Below, in pieces: positions 27,951 through 36,071 of a stretch of DNA of 61,136 nt. Every line of letters begins with the position of its first letter. Position 1 is the stretch's first letter. Source of the stretch: Verrucomicrobium sp. BvORR034 (GTDB lineage: Bacteria > Verrucomicrobiota > Verrucomicrobiia > Verrucomicrobiales > Verrucomicrobiaceae). The stretch lies in NCBI RefSeq assembly GCF_000739635.1, contig NZ_BATQ01000044.1, positions 1 through 61,136 on the forward strand, given 5' to 3'. The notes under the pieces are model-generated. The model did not search any database and was not told where the DNA came from. It saw only the letters and a list, made by a program, of their open reading frames with translations. The position numbers and the translations under genes are program-made.

Positions 27951-29314
27951 CTTACAGGCGGAAGCTTGGGTTCTTTAGAGAGGGGTGTGACCAGCACCAG
28001 ATAGGCAAGACAGGTGTCATCGAACTTGGTTCCCTTATAGACCTCCGCAATGGTCAGCGTGATCGTCTTGACGTCCCGATGGGGTTCTGGCAGGTCAAAG
28101 TAGTAAGTTTCCAGGGTCAGACGCTCGTCAGGCACTGTGACGGTGAATGGTTTCCCATCATTCACGCGCACCTCAAGCCTTTTCACCCGGTTGTTGGCAT
28201 CATACTTTTCCTGGTCTTCAGCATAGCCATTCACGATGCCGATCCGTGAAACATGGGATGGCTTGGTGAGGGTCAGCGTTAGTGTTTCTCCGATGCCAGC
28301 GCCGGGTACACCTTCAGCCCAACTGGTGTGCCGCCCAGGCATGATGAGGTTTTCAGCGAAATAGTTGAGTGTCCCTTCTGAAGCCAGAGTGGATGAGGCT
28401 TTGACCGAATAGTGGTTGGAGTGCAGTTCCCAACGATCCCGCCCGTCAGGCTGGCCTTTGTCCCACCGCACATAGTGCAGCTGTGAGCGGGGATCGGACT
28501 CTGGCAAACCCTCCATGGAAGGGGAATGGTAGGCGGGGGCTGCGACGATGGTCAGGTCGTCTTCCAGAGTGGGCTCAAGATCGGTAAACGACCAAGTCCA
28601 CTTGTTGTCTTCACGCTTGAATCTCGCGGGATGGCTGAGTTGCACCTTGTCAGGACTAACCGAGATGGCCCGAATGATGACGGTGCCGTGTCTGATGGTG
28701 CCGCTCCATGCTGCCGCGCTGGAGAAAATATAGCCTAGTGTCGGGGCGCTTCGAGCGGACCCAACTCCGCCGCTGATCACGCTCACTGCATAAGGCTGGC
28801 GATATTGAATGCTGAGCCGTCGTGTCTGTCCCTTCTTGAATGCCAATTGCGACATGTGCCAGCCTTTGATGCAGGGGCCCAATGCTCTGCGGGCCTTGAG
28901 ATCGTCGGCACTGATCTGAAGGTCATCAGGGACGATGGAGGTTTTGACCGGTTCATCATCAGCCTGGAGTTGAAAGCCCTCCAAACTCATGAGCGACGTC
29001 GATGAGACGTTAGGGATAGGTCCGAACGGGCCCATTTTCACAATCGACGGAAAGCCAGCTTGGACAGCCACTTTAGGGCCTGGATTGTGGAGGACATACT
29101 CAATCCGGATCTCGGCATATTCGATGTGGAGATCTATCTCGAGTCTTTCGGAGACCATCTCTACTTGGTCAATGCCGATCGGCTTGAACGCACCAGTGGT
29201 GTGCACTCCTGTCGAATATCCACCGATGTTGCCGAGTGCTGTCATGGAGACGGTGGTGCAAAGGAGCACCAGCACCATCATCCATGGTTTGCAGAGGGGT
29301 CTTGATATCGACAT
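27947..29314 (-). CDS. Secreted protein with DUF4424-like N-terminus and discoidin-like C-terminus
   Basis: 455 residues. A signal peptide (about 1-28, TALGN) is followed by a DUF4424-like beta region (IDLHIEYAEIRIEYVLHNPG) and a C-terminal F5/8 discoidin-like domain of the type seen in NAD-glycohydrolase translocation domains (SSTLASEG, SWAEGVPGAGIGETL, RIGIVNGYAEDQEKYDANN, VYKGTKFDDTCLAYLVLV). Such domains bind glycans. It is a paralogue of the gene 22 bp upstream, and its stop overlaps the CapA-fusion start, so all three are probably one translationally coupled operon. The paralogue keeps GNGGGY, here GNIGGY. Confidence 0.82.
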   Translation of the reverse strand: MSISRPLCKPWMMVLVLLCTTVSMTALGNIGGYSTGVHTTGAFKPIGIDQVEMVSERLEIDLHIEYAEIRIEYVLHNPGPKVAVQAGFPSIVKMGPFGPIPNVSSTSLMSLEGFQLQADDEPVKTSIVPDDLQISADDLKARRALGPCIKGWHMSQLAFKKGQTRRLSIQYRQPYAVSVISGGVGSARSAPTLGYIFSSAAAWSGTIRHGTVIIRAISVSPDKVQLSHPARFKREDNKWTWSFTDLEPTLEDDLTIVAAPAYHSPSMEGLPESDPRSQLHYVRWDKGQPDGRDRWELHSNHYSVKASSTLASEGTLNYFAENLIMPGRHTSWAEGVPGAGIGETLTLTLTKPSHVSRIGIVNGYAEDQEKYDANNRVKRLEVRVNDGKPFTVTVPDERLTLETYYFDLPEPHRDVKTITLTIAEVYKGTKFDDTCLAYLVLVTPLSKEPKLPPVR

Positions 29315-29336
29315 GACTTCTTGGACTGATGGCTGC

Positions 29337-30746
29337 TCATCGCGACGCCCGGATCTTCGGCTCTTTCTCCAGCGGCGACACCAGCACCACTTCCGAGAGG
29401 GCCGTGTCGCTGTACTTCGTCCCCTTGTACACGGCGGCGATGGTGAGCTTCACGGAAACTACGGGCTCGGTGGGGGCTGGCAGATCAATGTAGAAGAGCT
29501 CGGAGGTGAGACGCTCGTCAGGGACTTCCACAGAAAAGCTCTTTCCGCCGTTGAGGCTTACGTCCAGCCGGGCCACGCGATTGTTCTTGAGGTAGATGTC
29601 CTCCGACTTGGTGTAGCCATTGGCGATCCCGATGCGGCTGAGCTTGGCGGGTTGCGCCAGGGTGAGTGTCACGGATTCACCGATCCCGTCCCCTTTGGCT
29701 CCTTCAACCCAGGCGGTGCTCCCGCTGTCGGAGTCGTCTTCCGCAAGAAGCTGTGGGTCATAGCGGAGCCCGCTTCCGGGGGCGAGCGTGGAGGAGGCGG
29801 TGGCCTTGTAGTCGTAGCGATGCAGTTCCCACTTGCCGCCCATCTTGCCCTCGTAGTTCTTGACCGCACCCCATCCCACATACTCGGTGCGGCTGTAGTC
29901 TTCGACCTCGCCGTTGGCGTTCTGGTTGTAAACCGTCTGCCCGAAGCATGAGGGCCGCGTGGTGATGACGAGATCGTCTTCCAGAGTGGGCTCGAAGTCC
30001 GTGAAGAGCCAGCGCCAGGTGTTGCCGTCCTTTTCGAATCGCTTCGGATGGCTGAAGTGGACCAGGTCAGGATTGGCTGTCACGGCCTTCACGGTCACGC
30101 TGCCTTGTTTGATGGGGCCATTCCAGGCTCCAGCGCTGGAGAAAAGATAGGTCAATGTGAGAGGGCTGATCCGGCTGTCTTCTGACACGTACACATAGCT
30201 GCCGAAGTACGGATTGCGGTACTTCACCGTGACCTTGCGGGTCTGGCCTTGGGCGAAGTCCAGTTTGAAGATGTGCCAGGCTTTGATCTTGATGCCGCCA
30301 TCCTCGCCGTCGGAAGGAAGGGATTCCACCGAGTCGAGCTTCAGGTCGTCGGACTTGATGGTGGTCTTCACCGTCTTGCCGTCGGCTTTCAATTCAAACT
30401 CCTCGAGCGGCAGCTTGGTCGCGAGCTGCTTCATCGTCATGGGTTCCGCATCGACCTCGCCATAGGGATCCACCGCGACGGCTGAGGGAAACCCTGCCTC
30501 CACCGTGACTTTGGGACCCGGATTGTGCAGCACGTACTCGATGCGAATCTCTGCGTGCTCGATGTGGAGATCGATGTCGAGCTTCTCCGACAGCATCTGG
30601 ACCTGCTCGATGTTCAGCGGCTTGAAAGCCCCGCTGGAAGCCAGTCCTTTGACGTAGCCGCCCCCATTGCCGAGGACAGGAGCCGCAAATTGCAGGGCCA
30701 CAAGACCCGCGCCCAGTACCAGACGAAGCCACTTACGCGTGTGCAT
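29337..30746 (-). CDS. Secreted protein, paralogue with discoidin-like C-terminus
   Basis: 469 residues, first gene of the operon. It has a signal peptide (about 1-26, APVLGN), a DUF4424-like region (IDLHIEHAEIRIEYVLHNPG), a central beta region (YLFSSAGAWNGPIKQG), and the same glycan-binding-type C-terminal domain (SSTLAPGSG, AWVEGAKGDGIGE, RIGIANGYTKSEDIYLKNN). It aligns end to end with the following gene, so one arose by tandem duplication. The pair may recognise two forms of one glycan and present it to the CapA-fusion enzyme (inference). No promoter is clear in the 60 bp before it. Confidence 0.83.
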   Translation of the reverse strand: MHTRKWLRLVLGAGLVALQFAAPVLGNGGGYVKGLASSGAFKPLNIEQVQMLSEKLDIDLHIEHAEIRIEYVLHNPGPKVTVEAGFPSAVAVDPYGEVDAEPMTMKQLATKLPLEEFELKADGKTVKTTIKSDDLKLDSVESLPSDGEDGGIKIKAWHIFKLDFAQGQTRKVTVKYRNPYFGSYVYVSEDSRISPLTLTYLFSSAGAWNGPIKQGSVTVKAVTANPDLVHFSHPKRFEKDGNTWRWLFTDFEPTLEDDLVITTRPSCFGQTVYNQNANGEVEDYSRTEYVGWGAVKNYEGKMGGKWELHRYDYKATASSTLAPGSGLRYDPQLLAEDDSDSGSTAWVEGAKGDGIGESVTLTLAQPAKLSRIGIANGYTKSEDIYLKNNRVARLDVSLNGGKSFSVEVPDERLTSELFYIDLPAPTEPVVSVKLTIAAVYKGTKYSDTALSEVVLVSPLEKEPKIRASR

Positions 30747-30806
30747 GGCACTACTCGTAAGGGCAGCGGCTGATATGGCAAAGAGAAAAGGTGCCTGAGC
30801 CCTACG

Positions 30807-32576
30807 TCAGACTGCCGGAGCAGGGGTGGCGACCGTGGTAGGGATGGCACCCGCCTCCTTGGCCTCAGCGGTGGCGTTCTTCACCTCGAACTCGCGGCAC
30901 CAGCCTTTGATCTCCAGATCGTTGAAGATCTTGCCGATCACACGACGCAGGAGGCCCTTGAGGTTGGCGTTGTCCACGGCCTGAAGGCTGCGCACGGCCT
31001 GCTCCTTGTAGCTCTCGAGCAGCAGCATCGCCTTTTCATGAGCGGTGCTGGATTCAGCCCAGGCGCGGATCGTCGCCTTGTCGGGAGATTCCTTGAGCTC
31101 GCCGTTCCAGAGCTTTTCCATGGTGTCTTTGATCTCCCCTTTGCCGCGCTCGCGGATGAGGGCCAGCACGATGCTGGGGCGGATGGCCACGGTGTTGTCC
31201 GTGGCGGAATCGTCGCCCAGGTCGTCGAGGTCGTCGTGAATCTGGTAGGCGATGCCGAGGGCCTCGCTGTACTCGTGAAGGGCTTCTTCCACCTCATCCA
31301 GGCGGCCGCTGAGGGCGGCGCCGATCTTAAGGGCCACTTCAAAGGCGGGAGCGGTCTTGCTGCGGAAAATTTCCAGCACCTGGGTGCTGCTCAGCGCCAC
31401 GGGATGATTGTTCCAGAGGAGTTCGGCACCCTGGCCACGGCAGAGTTCGCGCTGGCCTACAGCTGCAATCTTGAGCATCTCCGTGCGGAAGTCCGCACGC
31501 ACGTTGGAGTCGGCGAGCAGGCGGTAGCCTTCGCCGATGAGGAGGTCACCCACGTTCAGGGCCACCGGCATCCCGTGCTCGGCATGCAGGGTGGCTTCAC
31601 CGTAGCGCTGGGCATCGTTGTCCTCGATATCATCGTGGACGAGAGAGGCTTTGTGGAAGCATTCCACGGCAATGGCTGCTTTCTTGAGGTCATCACTGAG
31701 GGTGCCTTCCGGATCCTCACGAAGCGCCTGGTAGGAGGCGACGGTGAGGAAGGGGCGCCAGCGGTTGCCGGCGCGGGCCAGCCACTCGCGGGCGATTTCC
31801 TCGGTCCGATCATGGGGCTTCCCGAGGAGGGCATCGAGGTTCTCGCGGGTGAACCACTCGCGCACATCCTCGTGCAGCTTGTTGAGGTTCAGGCGGCGGG
31901 TCTTGTCCTCGCTGGTGAGGTGGATGTAGTCCCACACCCAGTCGATGTCCACGGTGGTGTCGATGCAGTCGTCCTGGAGCAGGGGTACCGCCACGGCTGG
32001 GATGGCGGCGGCTTCCACGTAGGGGAAGGTGCGCTCCAGCACGGGAAGGCAGGAGATGCCCACGATGGCCTCGATCTTGCCGGTCTGGATGAGGCTCATG
32101 ACGATGGCGGAACCTTCTGCCACCAGAACGGCATAGCCGAGTTTCTCTGCCTCGTTCTGAAAGTCCTGGATGGTGCAGAGGCCGCACTGCTTGCAGAGCA
32201 GGCCGAATTCATCAAACGGGGCTGGGCACTTACTCTCCACCCGCAGGCACTTGGGCATGAGGAGCAGCCGTTTCTCGTAGGGGATGGTGGCTAGCGTTTC
32301 ACGCCAGAGCTCATTGCTCAGGAGCACTCCGATGTAGTCGCGGTAAATCGGGTTGAAGTTGTTGTCCGCCACGATCTTCTCCGCGTGGTGGCGCATCTCA
32401 TCCAAGGGAGCTGGCGGGACCAGCTTGGCGGTCTCGAGATACTTGCGGATGGTGCCCAGGATGTGATCCCGCTCGACCTTCGTCTGCGGGATGTTCTTCT
32501 TTGGCTGGCGAAAGCGCCGCACCGTGATGGGTACTGCGGGCGGGAGCTGGGCGGAGCGGACGGCGACCGTGGACAT
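30807..32576 (-). CDS. DUF116 - polyprenyl diphosphate synthase fusion
   Basis: 589 residues. The N-terminal 240 residues are DUF116-like, with Cys110, Cys117, Cys128, Cys131 and Cys134 (CKQCGLC) suggesting an Fe-S or zinc site and a following GYAVLVAEGSAIV segment. From about 255 it is a trans-isoprenyl synthase: GNRWRPFL, first Asp-rich motif HDDIED (314-319) and second IHDDLDDLGDD (DDLDD 448-452). It should make a polyprenyl diphosphate for quinones or carotenoids from farnesyl or geranylgeranyl diphosphate. Fusion to DUF116, a domain seen with lipid or metal enzymes, hints at a coupled redox or carrier step. No linked genes clarify it. Confidence 0.88.
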   Translation of the reverse strand: MSTVAVRSAQLPPAVPITVRRFRQPKKNIPQTKVERDHILGTIRKYLETAKLVPPAPLDEMRHHAEKIVADNNFNPIYRDYIGVLLSNELWRETLATIPYEKRLLLMPKCLRVESKCPAPFDEFGLLCKQCGLCTIQDFQNEAEKLGYAVLVAEGSAIVMSLIQTGKIEAIVGISCLPVLERTFPYVEAAAIPAVAVPLLQDDCIDTTVDIDWVWDYIHLTSEDKTRRLNLNKLHEDVREWFTRENLDALLGKPHDRTEEIAREWLARAGNRWRPFLTVASYQALREDPEGTLSDDLKKAAIAVECFHKASLVHDDIEDNDAQRYGEATLHAEHGMPVALNVGDLLIGEGYRLLADSNVRADFRTEMLKIAAVGQRELCRGQGAELLWNNHPVALSSTQVLEIFRSKTAPAFEVALKIGAALSGRLDEVEEALHEYSEALGIAYQIHDDLDDLGDDSATDNTVAIRPSIVLALIRERGKGEIKDTMEKLWNGELKESPDKATIRAWAESSTAHEKAMLLLESYKEQAVRSLQAVDNANLKGLLRRVIGKIFNDLEIKGWCREFEVKNATAEAKEAGAIPTTVATPAPAV

Positions 32577-32793
32577 GGCGGGGGAGTCAGGCGGAAAAAA
32601 GGAGAGATGAAGCGGCAGTTACGTTTACGAACCGGAGCACCGCCTTGTCTTAACCGTTTTGAGATGAGGTTGTCTTGCAGAAAGTCATGGCAAATGCAGG
32701 CAAATGAGGCATGGGCTGTATCGGTCTCGAATTGTCCAACTTTACCCATTTTTTGCTAAGGGGGCCAATCAGACCTTCGTTCTTGTTCCGTCC

Positions 32794-33363
32794 ATGAAAT
32801 TCCTTCTGCCTGCCGCCCTCGTCGCTATCCCCGCCGCTGCCGTCCATGCGGTGGATTTCAAGCGTGACATCCAGCCCATTTTGAAAGCCGAATGCTACAA
32901 GTGCCACTCGGAGGAGTCGGGCAAGGAGAAGGGGGGATTCGTCTTCGACAACTTGGAGCGTTTTGCCAAGGACATCGGACCCGGTCGCACCATTGAGCCC
33001 GGCAATCTGAAGGAGAGCCACCTCTACACCACGCTGGTGGTGGAGCTGGATGACGACGCTCACATGCCTCCCAAGAAGAATCTTCCAGAGGCGAGCATCG
33101 CCAAAATCAAACAGTGGATTGAAGAGGGCGCCTCTCTGGACGGCAACAAAAAGCCTGCCGCAGCCTCGACGGCGGCAGCCATGCCCGCGCCTGCGGCGAT
33201 CCAAAACTGGACCAATACCGAAGGCCGGATCATTCAGGCGGCCATGCTCAAGCTGGACGGGGAGAATGTCGTGCTGCGCATGGCCAATGGGCAGGTGTAC
33301 AACTACCCGCTCAGCAAGCTTTCCCCGGAGAGTCAGGCTCAGGCCAAGGCCGGGGTGAAGTAA
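32794..33363 (+). CDS. Exported planctomycete-type cytochrome with SHD1-like tail
   Basis: 189 residues: signal peptide (1-19), a C-type haem motif CYKCH (34-38) in the planctomycete cytochrome context (DIQPILKAECYKCH, MPPKKNLPEA), an Ala/Pro linker and a C-terminal SHD1-like module (WTNTEGRIIQAAMLKLDGE, VLRMANGQVYNYPL). These modules are a hallmark of PVC-group surface electron-transfer proteins. No DUF1553/1549 partner is beside it. The start is the ATG before the signal peptide; no ribosome site is visible. Confidence 0.88.
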   Translation: MKFLLPAALVAIPAAAVHAVDFKRDIQPILKAECYKCHSEESGKEKGGFVFDNLERFAKDIGPGRTIEPGNLKESHLYTTLVVELDDDAHMPPKKNLPEASIAKIKQWIEEGASLDGNKKPAAASTAAAMPAPAAIQNWTNTEGRIIQAAMLKLDGENVVLRMANGQVYNYPLSKLSPESQAQAKAGVK

Positions 33364-33382
33364 GCCTGTTCTTTTTACTGTG

Positions 33383-33413
33383 CGGCTCGCCATGATCTGG
33401 CGGGCCGTTTTTG
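33383..33413 (+). terminator. Rho-independent terminator after the cytochrome gene
   Basis: CGGCTCGCCA pairs with TGGCGGGCCG (one G-U), followed by TTTTTGTTTT, 20 bp after the stop. It may also serve the convergent NlpC-like gene. Confidence 0.75.
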
Positions 33414-33439
33414 TTTTCGGGGAGACGGCAGGGCGGAGA

Positions 33440-33988
33440 CTACAGGCCTGGTGGATGCCGCATTTGATACCCCTTAAAGGAGCGCGCCGTGGGGCGCCAG
33501 CGGGGGCCGTCACCTCGTCCCGCTCCAAAATCGCTGGTGTCCAGACGGAGGCCGCAGACGGACATGAAGACGTGGCCATCCTTCACAAAGAGGGTGATGT
33601 AGCGGCCTGGCCCCGGGGCACCGTAGCTTCTGAACTGGTTGGAGGCCATAGGTCCACGCAGCAATCCCGCGTGGTAGAGGACGTAGGAGACCGTGCCGGA
33701 GCAGTCGTAGCCGCGATCATGCAGCACACGGTGACCTCCCCCGTACCTATACGGTTTGCGCTGGAGGGCATTGGCAGCGGCCACCGCATGGTGGACAGCC
33801 TGGGGTACGGACGCGGGTGCAAAGGCGAGCCGTCCGTTGTACTCCAGGTACTCCCGCGCCCAGGTGGACTGGAACGCGGAGGGGAGAAAGACCATGAGCA
33901 GGGCAATCGGCCACCATGAAGTGACGCGGCGGAAGCCGGAGATGGGGAGTGCAGGAGAGAAGACCATAACCGTGGGGAGATGGTGCAA
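33440..33988 (-). CDS. NlpC/P60-like exported cell-wall hydrolase
   Basis: 182 residues with a hydrophobic N-terminal segment (about 25-40) serving as signal or anchor. The catalytic pattern YDCSGTVSYVL (Cys96) and GHVFM (His139) is that of NlpC/P60 peptidoglycan endopeptidases, though the N-terminus is short for the family and no binding repeats are present. Likely cleaves cell-wall peptides. It is convergent with the cytochrome gene and divergent from lysC; the 225 bp between it and lysC are AT-rich near 34000 and may hold promoters for both. Confidence 0.82.
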   Translation of the reverse strand: MHHLPTVMVFSPALPISGFRRVTSWWPIALLMVFLPSAFQSTWAREYLEYNGRLAFAPASVPQAVHHAVAAANALQRKPYRYGGGHRVLHDRGYDCSGTVSYVLYHAGLLRGPMASNQFRSYGAPGPGRYITLFVKDGHVFMSVCGLRLDTSDFGAGRGDGPRWRPTARSFKGYQMRHPPGL

Positions 33989-34212
33989 TAATAACCCTGT
34001 TTACCATAAATACAATAAAATAGTTCAGTTGTGTAAACTAATATGGCGCTGCGGGTGGATAGGGAGGCACTGGCCGACCTCACTGGGCAAAAGGCAATCT
34101 GGGGTGAGCTGGAGGTGTCTTCCGCGTAAAGCTTCACTTGCACCCTGCTTCGTCTGTGCCAGAATCCGCGCTCTTTTCGCTGGATTTTACGTTCCGCACG
34201 CACGCTAAGCAC

Positions 34213-35445
34213 ATGGCATTGATCGTTCAGAAATATGGTGGCACCTCGGTGGGCACGCCCGAGCGCATTCGCAATGTGGCACGTCGTGTCTTGGAGACTC
34301 AGAAGTCCGGGCATCAGGTGATCGCGGTAGTGTCCGCGATGTCCGGCGTCACCGACAGCCTGCTGAAACTGGCTAGAGATGTCTCGGAGAGCCCGACTGA
34401 ACGCGAGCTGGATGTGCTCCTCTCCACCGGTGAGCAGCAAACCATTGCGCTCACCGCCATGGCGATCAATGCGCAGGGCGGCAAGGCTGTGTCTCTGACG
34501 GGTGCCCAAGCGGGTATCCAGACCGATGGCGTGCACACCAAGGCCCGCATCGCCAACATCACCCCCACTGAGGTGCACGAGATGCTCGATGAGGGCAACA
34601 TCGTCATTCTGGCTGGCTTCCAGGGGCAGACCCGCGACGGCCTCATCACGACCCTTGGTCGCGGCGGTTCAGACCTTACGGCGATCGCCATGGCCGCTGC
34701 GGTGAAAGCCGACCTCTGCCAGATCTACACGGACGTGGACGGCGTTTACACCTGCGATCCCCGTGTGGTTCCCACCGCACAGAAGATCGATGTGATCAGC
34801 TATGACGAAATGCTGGAGATGGCCAGCAGCGGCAGCAAGGTGATGCAGAGCCGTTCCGTCGAGTTTGCAAAGAAATTTGGCGTACGCTTTGAGGTGCGCA
34901 ACAGCATGAACAACAACCCTGGCACCCTTGTGAAAGAAGAAGAACCTGGCATGGAATCCGTCGTCGTCCGTGGTGTGAGCCTTGAGCGCAATCAGGCGAA
35001 GATCACGATTGATGATGTGCCGGACCGTCCGGGTGTGGCTGCCAAGATTTTCGGTGCCATTCACAAGGCGGGCGTTGTGATCGACATGATCGTGCAGAAC
35101 GTGAGCTGGGACAACGAGACCGACATCAGCTTCACGCTGAGCGCTGCGGATCTTCCCAAGGCTGAGGCCGCCCTGCAGGTCGTGCTGGCTGAGCTGGGGG
35201 ACAAGGTGCAACTGCGCTCCCAGACGGGCGTGGCCAAGCTGAGCATCGTCGGCATCGGCATGCGCAGCCACAGTGGCGTCGCCAGCAAGATGTTCGGTGC
35301 CCTGGCCAACGCCAGCATCAACATCCAGATGATTTCCACCAGCGAAATCAAGACGGCCGTGACCGTTGAAGAGCGCGAGATCGAAAAAGCTGCCAAAGTG
35401 GTGCACGAGGCCTTCGGCCTGGATGGCGCGGCACCGACGGCCTGA
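34213..35445 (+). CDS. lysC: Aspartate kinase, monofunctional
   Basis: 410 residues. Makes aspartyl-4-phosphate, the first step to lysine, threonine, methionine and diaminopimelate. The kinase domain shows VQKYGGTSVG, TLGRGGSDLTA and DVDGVYTCDPR; two ACT domains follow (about 270-330 and 345-405), the usual sites of lysine/threonine feedback. I chose the ATG giving MALIVQKYGG; a further 25 in-frame codons upstream do not look coding. No L-box lysine riboswitch is seen in the leader. Confidence 0.96.
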   Translation: MALIVQKYGGTSVGTPERIRNVARRVLETQKSGHQVIAVVSAMSGVTDSLLKLARDVSESPTERELDVLLSTGEQQTIALTAMAINAQGGKAVSLTGAQAGIQTDGVHTKARIANITPTEVHEMLDEGNIVILAGFQGQTRDGLITTLGRGGSDLTAIAMAAAVKADLCQIYTDVDGVYTCDPRVVPTAQKIDVISYDEMLEMASSGSKVMQSRSVEFAKKFGVRFEVRNSMNNNPGTLVKEEEPGMESVVVRGVSLERNQAKITIDDVPDRPGVAAKIFGAIHKAGVVIDMIVQNVSWDNETDISFTLSAADLPKAEAALQVVLAELGDKVQLRSQTGVAKLSIVGIGMRSHSGVASKMFGALANASINIQMISTSEIKTAVTVEEREIEKAAKVVHEAFGLDGAAPTA

Positions 35446-35471
35446 TCGGGTTGGCGACAACAAATTGTTTG

Positions 35472-35505
35472 AAGGGCCGGACTTGCAGAAGTCCGGCCCT
35501 TTTCG
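35472..35505 (+). terminator. Rho-independent terminator of lysC
   Basis: Perfect 13-bp stem (35472-35484 with 35489-35501), loop GCAG, followed by TTTTCGTTTTG, 26 bp after the stop codon. Confidence 0.92.
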
Positions 35506-35756
35506 TTTTGGAATGGTGCCTACGGAGTTGGTCCGACGGTCCCCGCCTGGCCGAGGAGCCCTGAGATATCGAAAGCCGAATCCGGTTCTGAACAACTCCA
35601 ACTCCTCCAGCACCTGGCGACGAAGTCGCTTTGGGAGTGCGTGCGGGAACCGCCGCTTTTGGGAGTCCTGTGTCAGGCTGGCACCGATAAAGGAGGAACG
35701 GAGGCGGGGTTCATGAGATGTTGGGCAAGGTTCGCGGAAGTGACGCCGCGGGTGCC

Positions 35757-35782
35757 AGACCGCCGCAACTCCTTCGGAGTAG
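35757..35782 (+). repeat. Dispersed palindromic module, copy 2 of 2
   Basis: AGACCGCCGCAACTCCTTCG followed by GAGTAG, with two substitutions relative to 24432-24456 in the opposite orientation. It lies in the 626-bp gap after lysC, most of which has no gene; 35513-35750 holds only degenerate repeat-like phrases. Confidence 0.7.
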
Positions 35783-35799
35783 TTCCGCTTTCGTTACCC

Positions 35800-35839
35800 A
35801 CCCAACGTAGACTCGCTGGAAGCTCGCCAACGTTGGGCT
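35800..35839 (-). repeat. CCAACGTTGG palindromic element, copy 2
   Basis: Inverted copy of 24810-24850. Arms CCCAACGT and ACGTTGGG enclose GCGAGC-type pairing. Conservation is best in the stems, as in REP-like elements whose structure matters. Confidence 0.75.
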
Positions 35840-35898
35840 TGTGGCCGAATCCTCTTCGAGGAAGGGCTACGCGCCAGCAGTTGCTTTGGCGGGGCTCT

Positions 35899-36044
35899 GT
35901 TTGTAGTTCAAACTTTAGCTTGCCTCAGTACGCCTTAGACGCTCTGAGCAGTCTGAAGTCTGTACTCCGAACAATAACCAACACAGGAGGCTGCCTCAGA
36001 TGGTTTTTCGTAAACTGAGGCAAACTAAAGTTTGAACTACAAAC
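35899..36044. mobile_element. MITE-like element with ~34-bp terminal inverted repeats
   Basis: GTTTGTAGTTCAAACTTTAG at 35899 is the reverse complement of the right end (CTAAAGTTTGAACTACAAAC ending 36044); the match continues inward through GCCTCAGT/ACTGAGGC with few mismatches. The internal 75 bp encode nothing. It is 146 bp long and AT-richer than its surroundings. It is likely a non-autonomous transposable element; no matching transposase is in the window, and target-site duplication is not evident. Confidence 0.75.
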
Positions 36045-36071
36045 CGCTTCCAAGAGCAGGCGGGCCCATCC

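Noticed and set aside
33989-34212. Lysine riboswitch upstream of lysC
   Set aside because: No L-box motifs or anti-terminator arrangement are visible.
33583-34578. 331-residue open frame on the minus strand
   Set aside because: It overlaps the NlpC-like gene in another frame and runs antisense into lysC; composition is Arg/Ser/His-rich without motifs.
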